DNA from: Geotrypetes seraphini | Taxonomy: Eukaryota; Chordata; Amphibia; Gymnophiona; Dermophiidae | Reading direction: 5' to 3' | Assembly (NCBI RefSeq): GCF_902459505.1 | Contig: NC_047094.1 | Location: 26,211,241-26,275,240, forward strand | DNA length: 64,000 nt | In this document: one piece after another, positions 31,080-40,929 of the stretch | Layout of the letters: every line of letters starts with the position of its first letter | Numbering within the stretch: the stretch's first letter is position 1 | Notes under the pieces: generated by a model | Seen by the model: only the letters and a program-made list of their open reading frames with translations | Databases searched by the model: none | What the model was told of the DNA's origin: nothing | Translations under genes and position numbers: made by a program

Positions 31080-31494
31080 TGCCCTATGATGCCATGCTGG
31101 GCATCTGCGCATGCTCAAGGCCTTCTAGTTCTCGCTCTCTCTGAGATTCTCGGAGAGAGCGAGAACTAGAAGGCCTTGAGCATGCGCAGATGCTCAAGGC
31201 CCAGCACAAGGAAGAGGAAGATCTTCGGGCACCGGCATGTCCTGTGCTTTGGTGCTGGTGCCAGATAGGGGTAAGAGAATGTGTTTGGGTGGGTGAGGGA
31301 TGGCAGATCGCGGTGGGGGGGAAGTTGTGGAGCAGCGCCGGTGGCCACATGAAGGGGGGGGGGAGGAGGTGGAATGAATCAAGCGAGTTTCCCTTGCATC
31401 CTATGGGGCAGCTCGCTGTGATATACGAATAAATTGGTTTGCGAGCATGCTTCTGGAATGAATTATGCTCGTAAACCAAGGTTCCACTGTATTT
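31080..31494. mobile_element. Element with 46-bp perfect-arm hairpin and ACAGTGGAACCTTGG end
   Basis: A hairpin at 31101-31193 has arms GCATCTGCGCATGCTCAAGG-CCTTCTAGTTCTCGCTCTCT and their exact complement. The right end, read inwards from 31490, is ACAGTGGAACCTTGGTTTAC, then GAGCATAATTCATTCCAGAA, a terminal type I associate with Tc1/mariner-group elements (TA follows). The left end is not found. The hairpin core and the GAAGATCTTCGGGC...GGTGCCAG segment recur inside the element at 40028. Confidence 0.55.
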
Positions 31495-31649
31495 CTCTTT
31501 TATTCAAAGTGGATTACAATAAAACATATATAATTAAAACATGTGGTGTTTATTTTTCAAATGTACATATACTATAGGGGTTTTTTTAACTTTTTTTTTT
31601 TTTTTTCTCTCCACTGTGCACAAAAGGTTATTGTCAGTTGACAGTATGG

Positions 31650-31771
31650 GGTCCTTTTATTAAGGCGTGCTAACCGATTTAATGCACGCTAAATGCGGAG
31701 GCATCCATTATATTCTATCGGTGCCTTAGCATTAACGCTAAATTGGTTAGCGCACCTTAAAAGGACCCTTG
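31650..31771. mobile_element. Palindromic MITE (GGGTCCTTTTATTAAGG type)
   Basis: GGGGTCCTTTTATTAAGGCG ... AACCGATTTAATGCACGCTAA pairs with TTAACGCTAAATTGGTTAGC ... ACCTTAAAAGGACCC. It lies about 90 bases upstream of CDR2 exon 2. Confidence 0.75.
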
Positions 31772-31843
31772 TGTCATTAGTGAGGTTTTTCAGGATGTTC
31801 TGGCTCTTCTTACATACAATAAAAAGCAAAGTTTTTAACATGA

Positions 31844-31987
<144 letters not shown>

Positions 31988-32039
31988 TAGTTGCTTTTGG
32001 ACAGTTGTTTTAGTCTTGCACTGTAGAAGCTGTTTCAGA

Positions 32040-32400
32040 TTGTGATGTCATAATGCCTCATTCCACCAATGCCCAAGCCTCAAACACTTTAAAATCAGAA
32101 GCAGCAACATTCTAGAGCTCAGATTGCGATGTCATAATGCCTCATTCCACCAATGCCTAAGCTCCGTCCTCATATGCACATACCTCAAACACCTTAAAAT
32201 CATAAGTAGCAACATTCTAGAGCTCAGATTGTGATGTCATAATGCCTCATTCCACCAATGCCTAAGCTCCGTCCTCACCTGCACAAGCCTCAAACACCTT
32301 AAAATCAGAAGTAGCAACATTCTAGAGCTCAGATTGTGATGTCATAATGCCTCATTCCACCAATGCCTAAGCTCCGTCCTCATCTGCAGAAGCCTCAAAA
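32040..32400. repeat. Minisatellite, 105-bp unit
   Basis: GATGTCATAATGCCTCATTC starts at 32044, 32128, 32233 and 32338 (intervals 84, 105, 105). Units include CCACCAATGCCTAAGCTCCG, CAAACACCTTAAAATCAGAA and AGCAACATTCTAGAGCTCAG. The same phrases occur singly at 28050 and 33195 and inside the element at 44979, so the unit is drawn from a dispersed element. Confidence 0.85.
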
Positions 32401-32439
32401 CTCTTTTCAGCCCTAAGTGTTTGAGGCTTGTGTGATTAA

Positions 32440-32513
32440 AGCAGAGCTTACAGGACGGGGGAATTTGAGTTCCTACGTGGACAAATTTGTCCCCATGTCA
32501 TCATTCTCTAGTT
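32440..32513. mobile_element. Right end of a TAGAGAATGACA-type hAT-like element
   Basis: Ends TTTGTCCCCATGTCATCATTCTCTA, the complement of TAGAGAATGA...CATGGGGACAAA. Together with the minisatellite to its left it may be one expanded element. Confidence 0.6.
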
Positions 32514-32828
32514 TAAGGCCAAACGTTTTTTCATACTGAAAACAGTATAATTCAGAATTGCATACGAGTGCCTGTTTGTTTAGCATTTGATTGGCTATGA
32601 GAGGGTTGCGCAGTTTCTAGCATGTATGCAGAAGTTGTGGTTTTAGAACAGTTGCTGCTTGTGTGAATGTGAGGCAGTATGGAGGTGTAAAGGAGGTGCA
32701 GGCTGGGTGATCATTAGTTTATTCTGTATTTTAGAACTGCATGTGCAATTATATTACATTGTATTGAATGTAGCCCCTATAACTTCTCATTTGAAATGTT
32801 TTATGGGATGAGGAGGAGAGGAAATGTG

Positions 32829-33130
32829 CAGAGAATGACATGAGGACAGAATTTGTCCCCATCCCCACAGATAACTGTGGGAATATTGTAATCCGCCTAG
32901 AACCGCAAGGCACAGGCGGAATAGAAATCCGTAATGTAATGTAATGAAAGCATCCCGTGCATTAGTGTCTCTCAACCTCAGTCCTACACCAACGTTCTTC
33001 AATGCAAAGCTTTAGGGTCAGTGGCTGGGCCCATTCATACTCTGATTCTTCTCTCTCTCCTTAATGAATGACACATGGATGGCTTCCTGTGGTTAACCAC
33101 GGGGATGGGGACTCTCCTTGTCATTCTCTA
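32829..33130. mobile_element. TAGAGAATGACA-type fold-back element with inserted SINE/LINE tail
   Basis: Left end CAGAGAATGACATGAGGACA; right end GACTCTCCTTGTCATTCTCTA. About 32880-32946 holds an inserted retroelement 3' end (TAATCCGCCTAGAACCGCAA ... GGCGGAATAGAAATCCG and (TAATG)n). No clean target repeat was found. Confidence 0.6.
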
Positions 33131-33179
33131 ACTTATGTTCTTCTGTAAACAATCAAGCCATTACTGCTGAGGTTGGCTC

Positions 33180-33440
33180 TTAGGCATTGATGGAATGAGG
33201 CATTATGACATCACATTCTCAGCTCTGGAATGTTGCTACTCAACCTCAGTCCTTCTACACCGGCATTCTTCAGTGCAAGGCTTGAGGGTCAGTGGCTGGG
33301 CCCATTCATACTCTGATTCTTCCTTCGTTCCTTTAAAAATAACACGGAGATGGCTTCCTACAGTTAACCTTGGGGACAAGGACCAGTTCTGTCCCTGTGA
33401 CTCAAATCCACCTTATATTGCCGAATAGAACTCTGTAACC
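33180..33440. mobile_element. Fragment of the same repeat group
   Basis: Shares CTCAACCTCAGTCCTTCTAC, CACCGGCATTCTTCAGTGCA and GGGTCAGTGGCTGGGCCCAT with 32970-33050 and with 38035-38110, then ends in a diverged LINE/SINE-like tail. It starts with the complement of the 32044 repeat unit. Confidence 0.55.
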
Positions 33441-34340
33441 TAATGGTTTTGTTGTTTGTTTGTTTTTTTTTTGTTGTTGTGGTGTTTTTTTTTTAACCTG
33501 TAAGTACGAAAAGCCACCACTTGTATGTTAAGTATCATCAACTTACTTGAATAAGTTCTATATGGAGATGTATGCGGTTCATTTTTTTATAAAATACATG
33601 CTTCTGTTCATTGTGCCTATTTTATTTTTTTGCAGCATTAGGAATATATTTTATAAAAGGCAGCTGCTGAGCTTTGTATAATGTTTAGGTTTCACATGTT
33701 TTAGATTAAATATTATCTTATTGGAGGTTTCCTTTTGCCAGTGCTGCAATAGAATTTATCTTTTTAGGACCTTGGCTATTGTGGGTTTAAGGTATTTGGC
33801 TAATAGCCAAGGTCTTATGTCCCTGTTTATTTAATATCAAATAACATCAAGGTAGATTGTGTTCTCCTCTAAAGATTAGAGTAATCTTATACCTAGTTGT
33901 ATTTTTTTTTTTTTTTTTTTTTTTTAACTGATCCTTTTGTGGATTTCTTTTTATTCTCGGGGATTTAGTTGTAAAGATTTTAGGCCTTTTTTTCACCTGC
34001 CATTTAATAATAGGATAACTTTGTTTCTTTTTTAGTTTGGGATCTGCTCTTTTGGGTGCTATGTGTTTGGGATTTTTTTTTTTTTTTTTTTTTTTGGTAT
34101 GTTTGCTTCTGTCCTGTATTTTGTTTATAATGTGGGTTACTTTCATGGTTTGACGCAAAAAAATTCAGCTACTCGTTTAGTTACATATGAGGTATTCTCA
34201 TAACTGGGGATGGAAGAGACTGTCCCCTCTGGTTTCTGAAATGGTTAGAGAACCATATGTTATGTTCTACTGGTGATGGAGCCTGAGACCAGCAAAAGAG
34301 GAGCCAAATGCATCTGTATGGTAACAATGCCCCGGGTGTA
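33441..34340. other. CDR2 intron 2, T-rich, unassigned
   Basis: Poly-T runs at about 33903-33925 and 34073-34095 (A-rich on the minus strand, so the lysine-rich minus frame there is an artefact). A short palindrome AGGACCTTGGCTATT ... AATAGCCAAGGTCTT lies at 33766-33818. Confidence 0.35.
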
Positions 34341-34350
34341 TGCTCTAATC

Positions 34351-34502
34351 CAGGGGAGGGAACTCCGGTCCTCGAGAGCCGTATTCCAGTCGGGTTTTCA
34401 GGATTTCTCCAATGAATATGCATGAGATCTATTTGCATGCACTGAATATTCATTGAGGAAATCCTGAAAACCCGACTGGAATACGGCTCTTGAGGACTGG
34501 AG
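34351..34502. mobile_element. hAT-like fold-back MITE, right tip lost
   Basis: Begins CAGGGGAGGGAACTCCGGTC. The right arm ends GAGGACTGGAG, short of the expected CCCCTG. Flanks CTCTAATC (34343-34350) and TTCTAATC (34503-34510) agree in 7 of 8 bases. Confidence 0.75.
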
Positions 34503-34803
34503 TTCTAATCTAAAGATGTGTTGATGAAGTTATCAAACTACTTGTTTATTTATACTTCAATATTTGGCAATTTCTCAGAAGAATATGCAGCGATTGGTGC
34601 AAAATGCGGCAGTCAGGCTGTTTGGGCTGAAGAAATTTGATCACATCGCACCTTCTTATCGACTTCTGCATTGGCTGCCAATGGAGGCGCGTGTGAAATT
34701 TAAGTTTGGCTGTTTTTAAAGTTTTATTTGGTTTAGCTCCTAAATATAACTGACCTTTTCTTTTTCAACCAGTAGACATAAGAGAAGCTCACACTTGAAC
34801 TTT

Positions 34804-35331
34804 CGGCCTCTTTTACAAAGCTGCGTGTTAACGGGCCCCGAAGCCCATAGAGCAGTGGTTCTTAACCTGGGTTCGACTGAACCCCAGGGGTTTGATGAGT
34901 CAGTCTCGCGGGTTCGGCGGAGGTCAAAACACACCTCCGACTCATATAGCGCTTCAGTCATGTTCAATCATCTATCAGTTATTCAGTGATTTTGATCAAG
35001 ACTGATCGTGTACTCGGTTTCTTGATCTATCAATCAACAGCAGAAGTCACACTGATTTGCAGTAAATTTCATTATTATGTTATTATTTGAAATATAGGAG
35101 AACCTTTTTTGTTTTCAAAATTGATATTATTTTTTCCCTCACTGTATACCTATGTTTTGAATTTGAATCGTATTTTATTTTTCCAATAAAGAAGGGTTCG
35201 GTGAACACGCATATGAAACTGGTGGGGTTCAGTACCTCCAACAAGGTTAAGAACCACTGCCATAGAGTTTTAAAGGGCTTTGGGGCTGTTGCTGCACGGC
35301 AGCCACTAATGCGGCTTTTTAAAAGAGGCCG
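34804..35331. mobile_element. Palindromic MITE (CTTTTACAAAGCTGCG) inside the L2-like LINE
   Basis: Left arm GGCCTCTTTTACAAAGCTGC; right arm GCGGCTTTTTAAAAGAGGCC. It is itself split by the hAT element at 34853-35259, so the original was about 113 bp. Confidence 0.75.
34853..35259. mobile_element. hAT-like element (CAGTGGTTCTTAACC ends), TSD CCATAGAG
   Basis: Begins CAGTGGTTCTTAACCTGGGT and ends AAGGTTAAGAACCACTG. CCATAGAG is exact on both sides (34845-34852, 35260-35267). 407 bp, non-autonomous, youngest of three nested layers. Confidence 0.9.
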
Positions 35332-35655
35332 TTTTGTCTCCCCACCGGTTAGAGGGTGCAAACTTAAAAAATATCATCAACATCTTTTTTCGTATCGGGC
35401 AGCATTATGAGGTAAAGATTTGGAAAAACTGCTTTTGCTTACTAATACTTATGAAGAATTTAGGAGACACCTAAAAACATTTGTTCCTGAAACACTTAGG
35501 TAGCTGATTTCAAAATTTTATACAATGATTGATTTTTAAGGTTTTAGTTATGAGTTTTTAGCTTTAAGTTTTATTCAATCTGTAGCATTTTTAATTATTG
35601 TAAACCGCATAGAACTTTACGGTCCTGCGGTATATAAATTTTTATTATTAATAAG

Positions 35656-35934
35656 TGACAAAGGGATGTGGGCATAGTCCAGCCATGCAAGCCATGTATG
35701 ACTAGCTGAAGCCTGGGACCTCCTACCAGTTTGTTTGATGGTGGAAGTCAGGTGTCAGCTTCTGCAGTATCCTGCCTAAATTAGAAGGGTTAGAAATTTA
35801 ATTCTAAAAATGTTTCCTCTTCCTAAGGTGATAAGGATCAGTCCAATCTCATCTGAAACAATAGATTTATACAAGACTTAGAGACCAATTTCTTTCCCAC
35901 TCTTTCTCCCACCTTCTCTTGATCATATAGAGCA
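35656..35934. other. No recognised feature
   Basis: Intronic sequence without recognisable repeat or coding signal. Confidence 0.35.
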
Positions 35935-35942
35935 GTGTTTTT

Positions 35943-36416
35943 CAACCTTTTTACACCTATGGACCGGCAGAAATAAAAGAATTATTCTGTGGTCCGGCAT
36001 CGGTCCGTGGACCAGTGGTTGAAGAACACTGGGCTAAGTCGTGGGCCAGACCCCGCCCATCTCTACCCAATCTCCTCTCCAGACCCTGCCCCATTATAGT
36101 ACTAATTGCACCTTGCACGTCCCGTGCCTCATCTGGAAGCCTTCTCTCTGACGTTGCAATGTCAGAAAGAAGGCTTCCGGTTCAGGCGCAGGATGCCCGT
36201 AGGAGCCACTGCCTGTAGGAGCCACTGCACGTGGCTTTGTGCGCTGAATTAGTTAGGAAGAGGGAGCTGGCTCGAAGATAACGCTGCATCGATCGCACCG
36301 TGGATCGGCGGTTGAAGAACAGTGTTTTGGGCCTGATGCACGTGTTGGCCCTGTGGACTGGCAGGAAATATCTTTGGACCGGCACTGGTCCATGGACCGG
36401 TAGTTGAAGAACACTG
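35943..36416. mobile_element. hAT-like element (CAGTGTTTTTCAACC ends), TSD ATATAGAG
   Basis: Begins CAGTGTTTTTCAACCTTTTT and ends CCGGTAGTTGAAGAACACTG. ATATAGAG is exact (35935-35942, 36417-36424). Internal copies of GGTCCGTGGACC and TTGAAGAACA suggest a partial internal duplication. Related to 6536-7224. Confidence 0.9.
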
Positions 36417-36647
36417 ATATAGAGGATCAAGGGGCAGCACATTATGCGAAGTCCATGTCCGTCTGCTTTAAGGGCAATAATTGAGGGCTTTATGGCTGAT
36501 ATCATATGTTACACAATAGAAAATTACCCTAAATTACAATCTGAACTGTGTACCAGACACGTGTGCTGGAAAATAGATCAAGGAGTGCACCACTTCTGAG
36601 GGCAGAAAAATCCTGCTGCTGTTTAAACTCAGTTTTAAAATCTGAGG

Positions 36648-37430
36648 ATATACAAGGGACATTCAGTAACTTATCTGCCTCGGTAGGAAAGAAAACAGTT
36701 TTCAAAATTTTTTAAAGTCTTTTTCAATGGTCCCCTGATAGCTCCATACACTTCATCCACTTTCCCACAATGACCTTAGCCCCTTTGAAAAGGAATTCTT
36801 CTGTTTGACCTTCAAATCAGGATGTTGCAGCTTCCGTGATGTCATCTTCACTTGGAAAACCGCTGTCTATATGGAGAGATTTCTTCAAAACTCAGAATAG
36901 AAAATAATCTTGAGGGAGCCAGGTCAGGACTGTAGGGTAGATGGTTCAGCTGCTGAAACCCACGTTCTTGGATGGCAGCCTATGATTGTCATGACATGTG
37001 CACTGGCCTGCCTGCTGTGAGTTTTCCTTCTCCTTGAGTGATCATTGTGTTGGCATAACTCTACCCAGTTATGGTTGCCTTGTGTGGCATGAACTCTGTC
37101 CTTCATTGCAGAAGACTTTGCCTGCAGATTTTTCTGTCTTGAACATTTGGGGTGGGGAATGACTTATGCGTCCACTGCATTAACTAAGAAAATTCACTTG
37201 GTCTTCATGGAGCATCTCCAAGTTCTTCTGATGGTACTGGAGCCTCGTGGCCTTCATGGTGTCGGCATTCTTGGAACCCATCTTGCACCAACCTTGGACA
37301 TGCCCAACTTTTTTTGAATTATTTTCCAAACTGTACCTACCAAAATACCTGCCCAATTCAGCTAGTCGGGAAACCTTTAATTCATGTCTGACAAAATTAA
37401 ATCCTTGACTTTCTTGCTTCCACAGGCTGT
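36648..37430 (-). pseudogene. Mariner-like transposase remnant
   Basis: The minus strand carries pieces with RHELKVSRLAELGR near the N-terminal side and, near the C-terminal side, QASAHV...MTIIGCHPR...LPYSPDLAPSRLF, the mariner D34D-region signature (HDNARPH...PYSPDLAPSDY). It closes with FLSYRGR...VTECPLY and a terminus TACAAGGGACATTCAGTAAC at 36651-36670. Many stops and frame changes; clearly dead. The other terminus is not identified; the hAT copy at 37441 lies just beyond. Confidence 0.65.
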
Positions 37431-37440
37431 CCAGTGTGAG

Positions 37441-37762
37441 CAGTGGTATAGCGAGGGTGAGAGGCACCTGAGGCGGTGGTGCCCCCTCACATGTTGCTTC
37501 CCTTCCCCCATACCTCCCTAACTTGCAATTGCGCCTGCTTGGGCTCTGCCTTTGTCACTTCCTAAGCATGAGTCCAGGAAGTGACGTAAGAAGAAGAGCC
37601 AGCACAGGTTGGGGGGTCACTGCTTGCGCCATGAACATTATAGAGGTACAGGGGAAGGGAAGCAATGCATGTGCGCGGCAGGGGGGATGGCGGAGATGAT
37701 GGGTGTCGAATTCCTACCAAGACGTCGCCCGGGGCGTACCTGCTCCCCTAACTATACCACTG
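37441..37762. mobile_element. hAT-like element (CAGTGGTATAGCGAGG), TSD AGTGTGAG
   Basis: Begins CAGTGGTATAGCGAGGGTGA and ends CCCTAACTATACCACTG. Flanks AGTGTGAG (37433-37440) and AGTGTTAG (37763-37770) differ at one base. Non-coding, 322 bp. Same family as 20458. Confidence 0.85.
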
Positions 37763-37940
37763 AGTGTTAGGGTCATCTTCAGTGGACTCTCTACCCTACT
37801 TAAACTGCTTGCTCCAGAATTTTACTTTGTAAAATGATGGGACAGATTTGCCATAAACTGCAGTCATGTGTTCATGGATCTCCTTTGCCTTTTTCCCTTC
37901 GTTTTTGTGATAAATTTTATCATTTAACAGTACTCCAAAT

Positions 37941-38208
37941 TAGAGAATGACACGGTGACAAAATTCATCACCGTTCCTGTCTCCGCGGATAACCATGGGA
38001 AATAATCCCATGTCATTTTCTAGTGTCTATTTCAACCTCGGTCCTTCTACACCAGCATTCTTCAAAGCAAAGCTTGCGGGTCATTGGTTGTGGCCATTCA
38101 TACTCTTGATTCTTCCCTCTCTCCTTAAAAAATGACATGAAGATGGTTTATCGCGGTTATCTGCGGGGACGGGGACGGTGATGAATTTTGTCACCGTGTC
38201 ATTCTCTA
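37941..38208. mobile_element. TAGAGAATGACA-type hAT-like MITE, TSD CTCCAAAT
   Basis: Begins TAGAGAATGACACGGTGACA and ends TTTTGTCACCGTGTCATTCTCTA in exact complement over about 25 bases. CTCCAAAT is exact (37933-37940, 38209-38216). The 8-bp duplication points to hAT, but the first bases are TAG rather than CAG. Confidence 0.85.
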
Positions 38209-38216
38209 CTCCAAAT

Positions 38217-38734
38217 CTAGCAGTTTTTTTACTCGATTCTCATGAGGACTCTCCTGACATTCTGTCTCTTGGAATGTTAGACTCGCTATGAGCCACAACT
38301 GTGCTTAAGTAACCTTGACACATGTCGCAACATGCAGACCTGTTTCAACACCAATAAAAAACTAGACCAGTCATATAAGCCGGCACCTCAATGGCTTATC
38401 TCCAATCAGTCCCTCCCTATTTTATTATACTAAACAGACAGGTGAAATTACAGTTGATAACTTCCTTTCCGACTGCATCCAATCTAATGCTCAAAGGTTA
38501 CCATATTGTATATGCATGAGGTTAGACAGGCTCTGCTACTTGCTTAATCGGTGCAGGAGGAAGCCAGCCACCTAGGTGAGAATAGTTTTTAAAGGTCTGG
38601 AATTGGATTTGAGACATAGTTTGTCCAAAGAACTCTGAAAGGTTGTTTTGTTATGTTGATAGTGAAAGGGGTGGTGCTTTCTCCGCTGTGGGTTCAGAAC
38701 AGATGAAATTTTCTCTCTAACTTTTCCATCTATA
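38217..38734. other. CDR2 intron 2, no recognised repeat
   Basis: Nothing recognised in either strand. Confidence 0.35.
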
Positions 38735-38736
38735 TA

Positions 38737-39492
38737 CCGTATTTGCCGGCGTATAAGACGACTGGGCGTATAAGACGACCCCCCAACTTTTAGTTAAAAA
38801 ATAGAGTTTTGTGTTATACTCGCCATATAAGACTACCCCTTCTTCCGCACACCTTCTCTACCGCCCCGGGTGCAGCACAGCCGGCCAGGTTCCCTTACTT
38901 TTGTGGCACTTCCCCGACCAACCGACAACAGCCCCGGTCCGACAAACCTCCCTGCCCTTAACCGCGAATCTAAATTACCTTCTTACAGCTGCTGTAAGAA
39001 GGTATTTAGATTCGCGGCTACAGGGCAGGGAGGATTGTCGGACCCGGGCTGTTATCGGTCGGTCGGGGAAGTGCCACAAAAGTAAGGGAACCTGGCCGGC
39101 TGTGCTGCAACCGGGGCGGGGCGGCCGCCCCTCTCTCTTGGTAGCCACTCGAACCGCGAGGCTACTCTCCTTCTCCTTACCTGCCATGCCTGCAGCACAG
39201 AGCCGAACGGAAGTCTTCCCGACGTCAGCGCTGACGTCGGAGGGAGGGAGGGCTTTGTTTAAGCTTTGTTTAAGCCCTCCTTCCCCTCCGACGTCAGCGC
39301 TGACGTCGGGAAGACTTCCGTTTGGCTCTGTGCTGCAAGCAGAGAAGGTAGGGAGAAGAAGAGCCGCGCGACTGAGTACATCCAGCCCCGCAAGTAAGGG
39401 CATGTAAACTGTACCCGGCGTATAAGACGACCCCCGACTTTGGGGAGGATTTTAAGGTACTGAAAAGTCGTCTTATACGCCGGCAAATACGG
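38737..39492. mobile_element. TA-flanked fold-back MITE (CCGTATTTGCCGGCGTATAA)
   Basis: Begins CCGTATTTGCCGGCGTATAA (then GACGAC, repeated) and ends GTCGTCTTATACGCCGGCAAATACGG. TA lies on both sides (38735-38736, 39493-39494), as for Tc1/mariner-group insertions. The interior is two large mutually complementary blocks: CTTACTTTTGTGGCACTTCC (38894) against GGAAGTGCCACAAAAGTAAG (39067), and GACGTCAGCGCTGACGTC repeated at 39220 and 39290. The interior is shared with 54242-55754. Confidence 0.8.
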
Positions 39493-39499
39493 TAATTGT

Positions 39500-40024
39500 T
39501 TCCTTCTGCCTTGGCTAGTTTAAAACTAATGAAGTATCTGCATCATTACTTCTGCTCCCCCCAAAGGTAGTTGAAGTCTGTGTACTCTCTTTGGGTTTTA
39601 CAGTAAAACCCAAATTGTCCACAGGAGTTCCTACATTGGACAGCTGGTGTTTTAAAGTGCAGCTAAAAATTCCCCGTCCCGGGTTTGTGTTGCAGCTTGG
39701 TTACATCATGCAGGAAGTGGCCGAAATGCTGGGCCCGCTGCCTAGTGGGGATTTTTTTTTTTGAGAAAAGTAATTCCAGCTCACTCGTTTTGGAATTGCA
39801 CGGTTTAGTTTTCCCTTTAGCTGAACTGAATTTGATGTGTTAAAGTAAAAACTGCTTTTGCAGCTGTTCAGAGGCCTGTACTAGATGGAGTAGAATCCCT
39901 TAAGTATATATAGGGAAAAAATGAATTGTAAACTCCCATTAAAAAAACAAAACTAGGAAGGACCTAGCTCATGCATTCCGAAGCTGTTAATCCTTTCTAA
40001 TATTCTGTTAAGAGGTAAGCTGAA
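39500..40024. other. CDR2 intron 2, no recognised repeat
   Basis: A 40-base phrase (GCTGTTCAGAGGCCTGTACT ... CCTTAAGTATATATA, 39862-39910) recurs at 43482-43530; otherwise nothing is recognised. Confidence 0.4.
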
Positions 40025-40027
40025 GTA

Positions 40028-40926
40028 CCATATTTTCACGCATATAATGCGCGCGTTATACACGATTTTACAAACCGTGCATAACCATGCGCGTTATACG
40101 TGTGAGCGCGTTTTACAATTTTTTTTTTAACATTCTGATCCGGCATTCCCCCTGCGAACCGGCATCCTCCCCCCCCGCTTGCGTCACCCCCCCCTCCCCC
40201 GCGATCCTATATCCCCCCCCAGCACCGCAAAGACATCTCTTACCCAATTGGGCACCGGTACCAGCACCAATGCACAGCATGTGCCAGTGCCAGGGCCTGA
40301 AGATCCTCCCTCGTTGGTTTTGGGCTGGGCCGGGCAGTGCGAGAGAGATCCTCCTTCTTCCTCTGTCGGGCTGGACTAGGCTTTGAGCATTTGTGCATGC
40401 TCAAAGCCTTCTGGTCTCGCTCTCTCCGAGATTATCTCGGAGAGAGCGAGACCAGAAGGCTTTGAGCATGCGCAAATGCTCAAAGCCTAGTCCAGCCCGA
40501 CAGAGGAAGAAGGAGGATCTCTCTCGCACCGCCCGCCCCAGCCCAGCCCAAACCAACGAGGGAGGATCTTCGGGCTCTGGCACATGCTGTGCATTGGTGC
40601 CAGTGCCCAATCGGGTAAGAGTCGTCTTTGCGGCGCTGGGGGGGATGTAGGATCGCGGGGGAGGGGGGTGACGCGAGTGGGGTGGGGGGAGGATGCCGGT
40701 TCGCAGGGGGAATGCCAGATCAGATTATCTCGGATCAGAGGGGGAGGGGTGTGTGACGCGAGCGGGGGGGGATGCCTGTTCGGAGTAGGCGGGAGGAGGT
40801 TTTAGCATGCGCAGTATACGCGTGTGCGCGCTATATTAACATTTTATTACATAAATTTGTGTTCCCCGCGCGGTATACCCGTGTGCGCGTTTTACACGGG
40901 TGCGCGGTATATGAGTGAAAATACGG
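40028..40926. mobile_element. TA-flanked fold-back MITE (CCATATTTTCACGCATATAA)
   Basis: Begins CCATATTTTCACGCATATAA; the right end, read inwards, is CCGTATTTTCACTCATATAC. TA flanks at 40026-40027 and 40927-40928. The centre (40380-40490) is a long hairpin, TTTGAGCATTTGTGCATGCT ... AGCATGCGCAAATGCTCAAA, followed by GGGAGGATCTTCGGGCTCTGG, both related to 31101-31260. Terminal style is akin to 38737 but the sequence differs. Confidence 0.8.
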
Positions 40927-40929
40927 TAG

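Larger units (their letters stand above)
34560..35655 (+). mobile_element. L2-like LINE (RT tail and 3' end), split by nested insertions
   Basis: The left part encodes MQRLVQNAAVRLFGLKKFDH followed by IAPSYRLLHWLPMEARVKFK, an L2-group RT motif string. After the inserted MITE (34804-35331) the coding tail resumes (FRRHLKTFVP) and the element ends TAAACCGCATAGAACTTTAC, GGTCCTGCGGTATATAAATT, TTTATTATTAATAA. The same 3' end in minus orientation is at 62645. Frame changes are present in the left part. Confidence 0.8.

Noticed and set aside
38811-39407. 198-codon plus-strand frame and its minus-strand partner
   Set aside because: Both lie in the inverted halves of a MITE; the peptides are mirror products of the palindrome.
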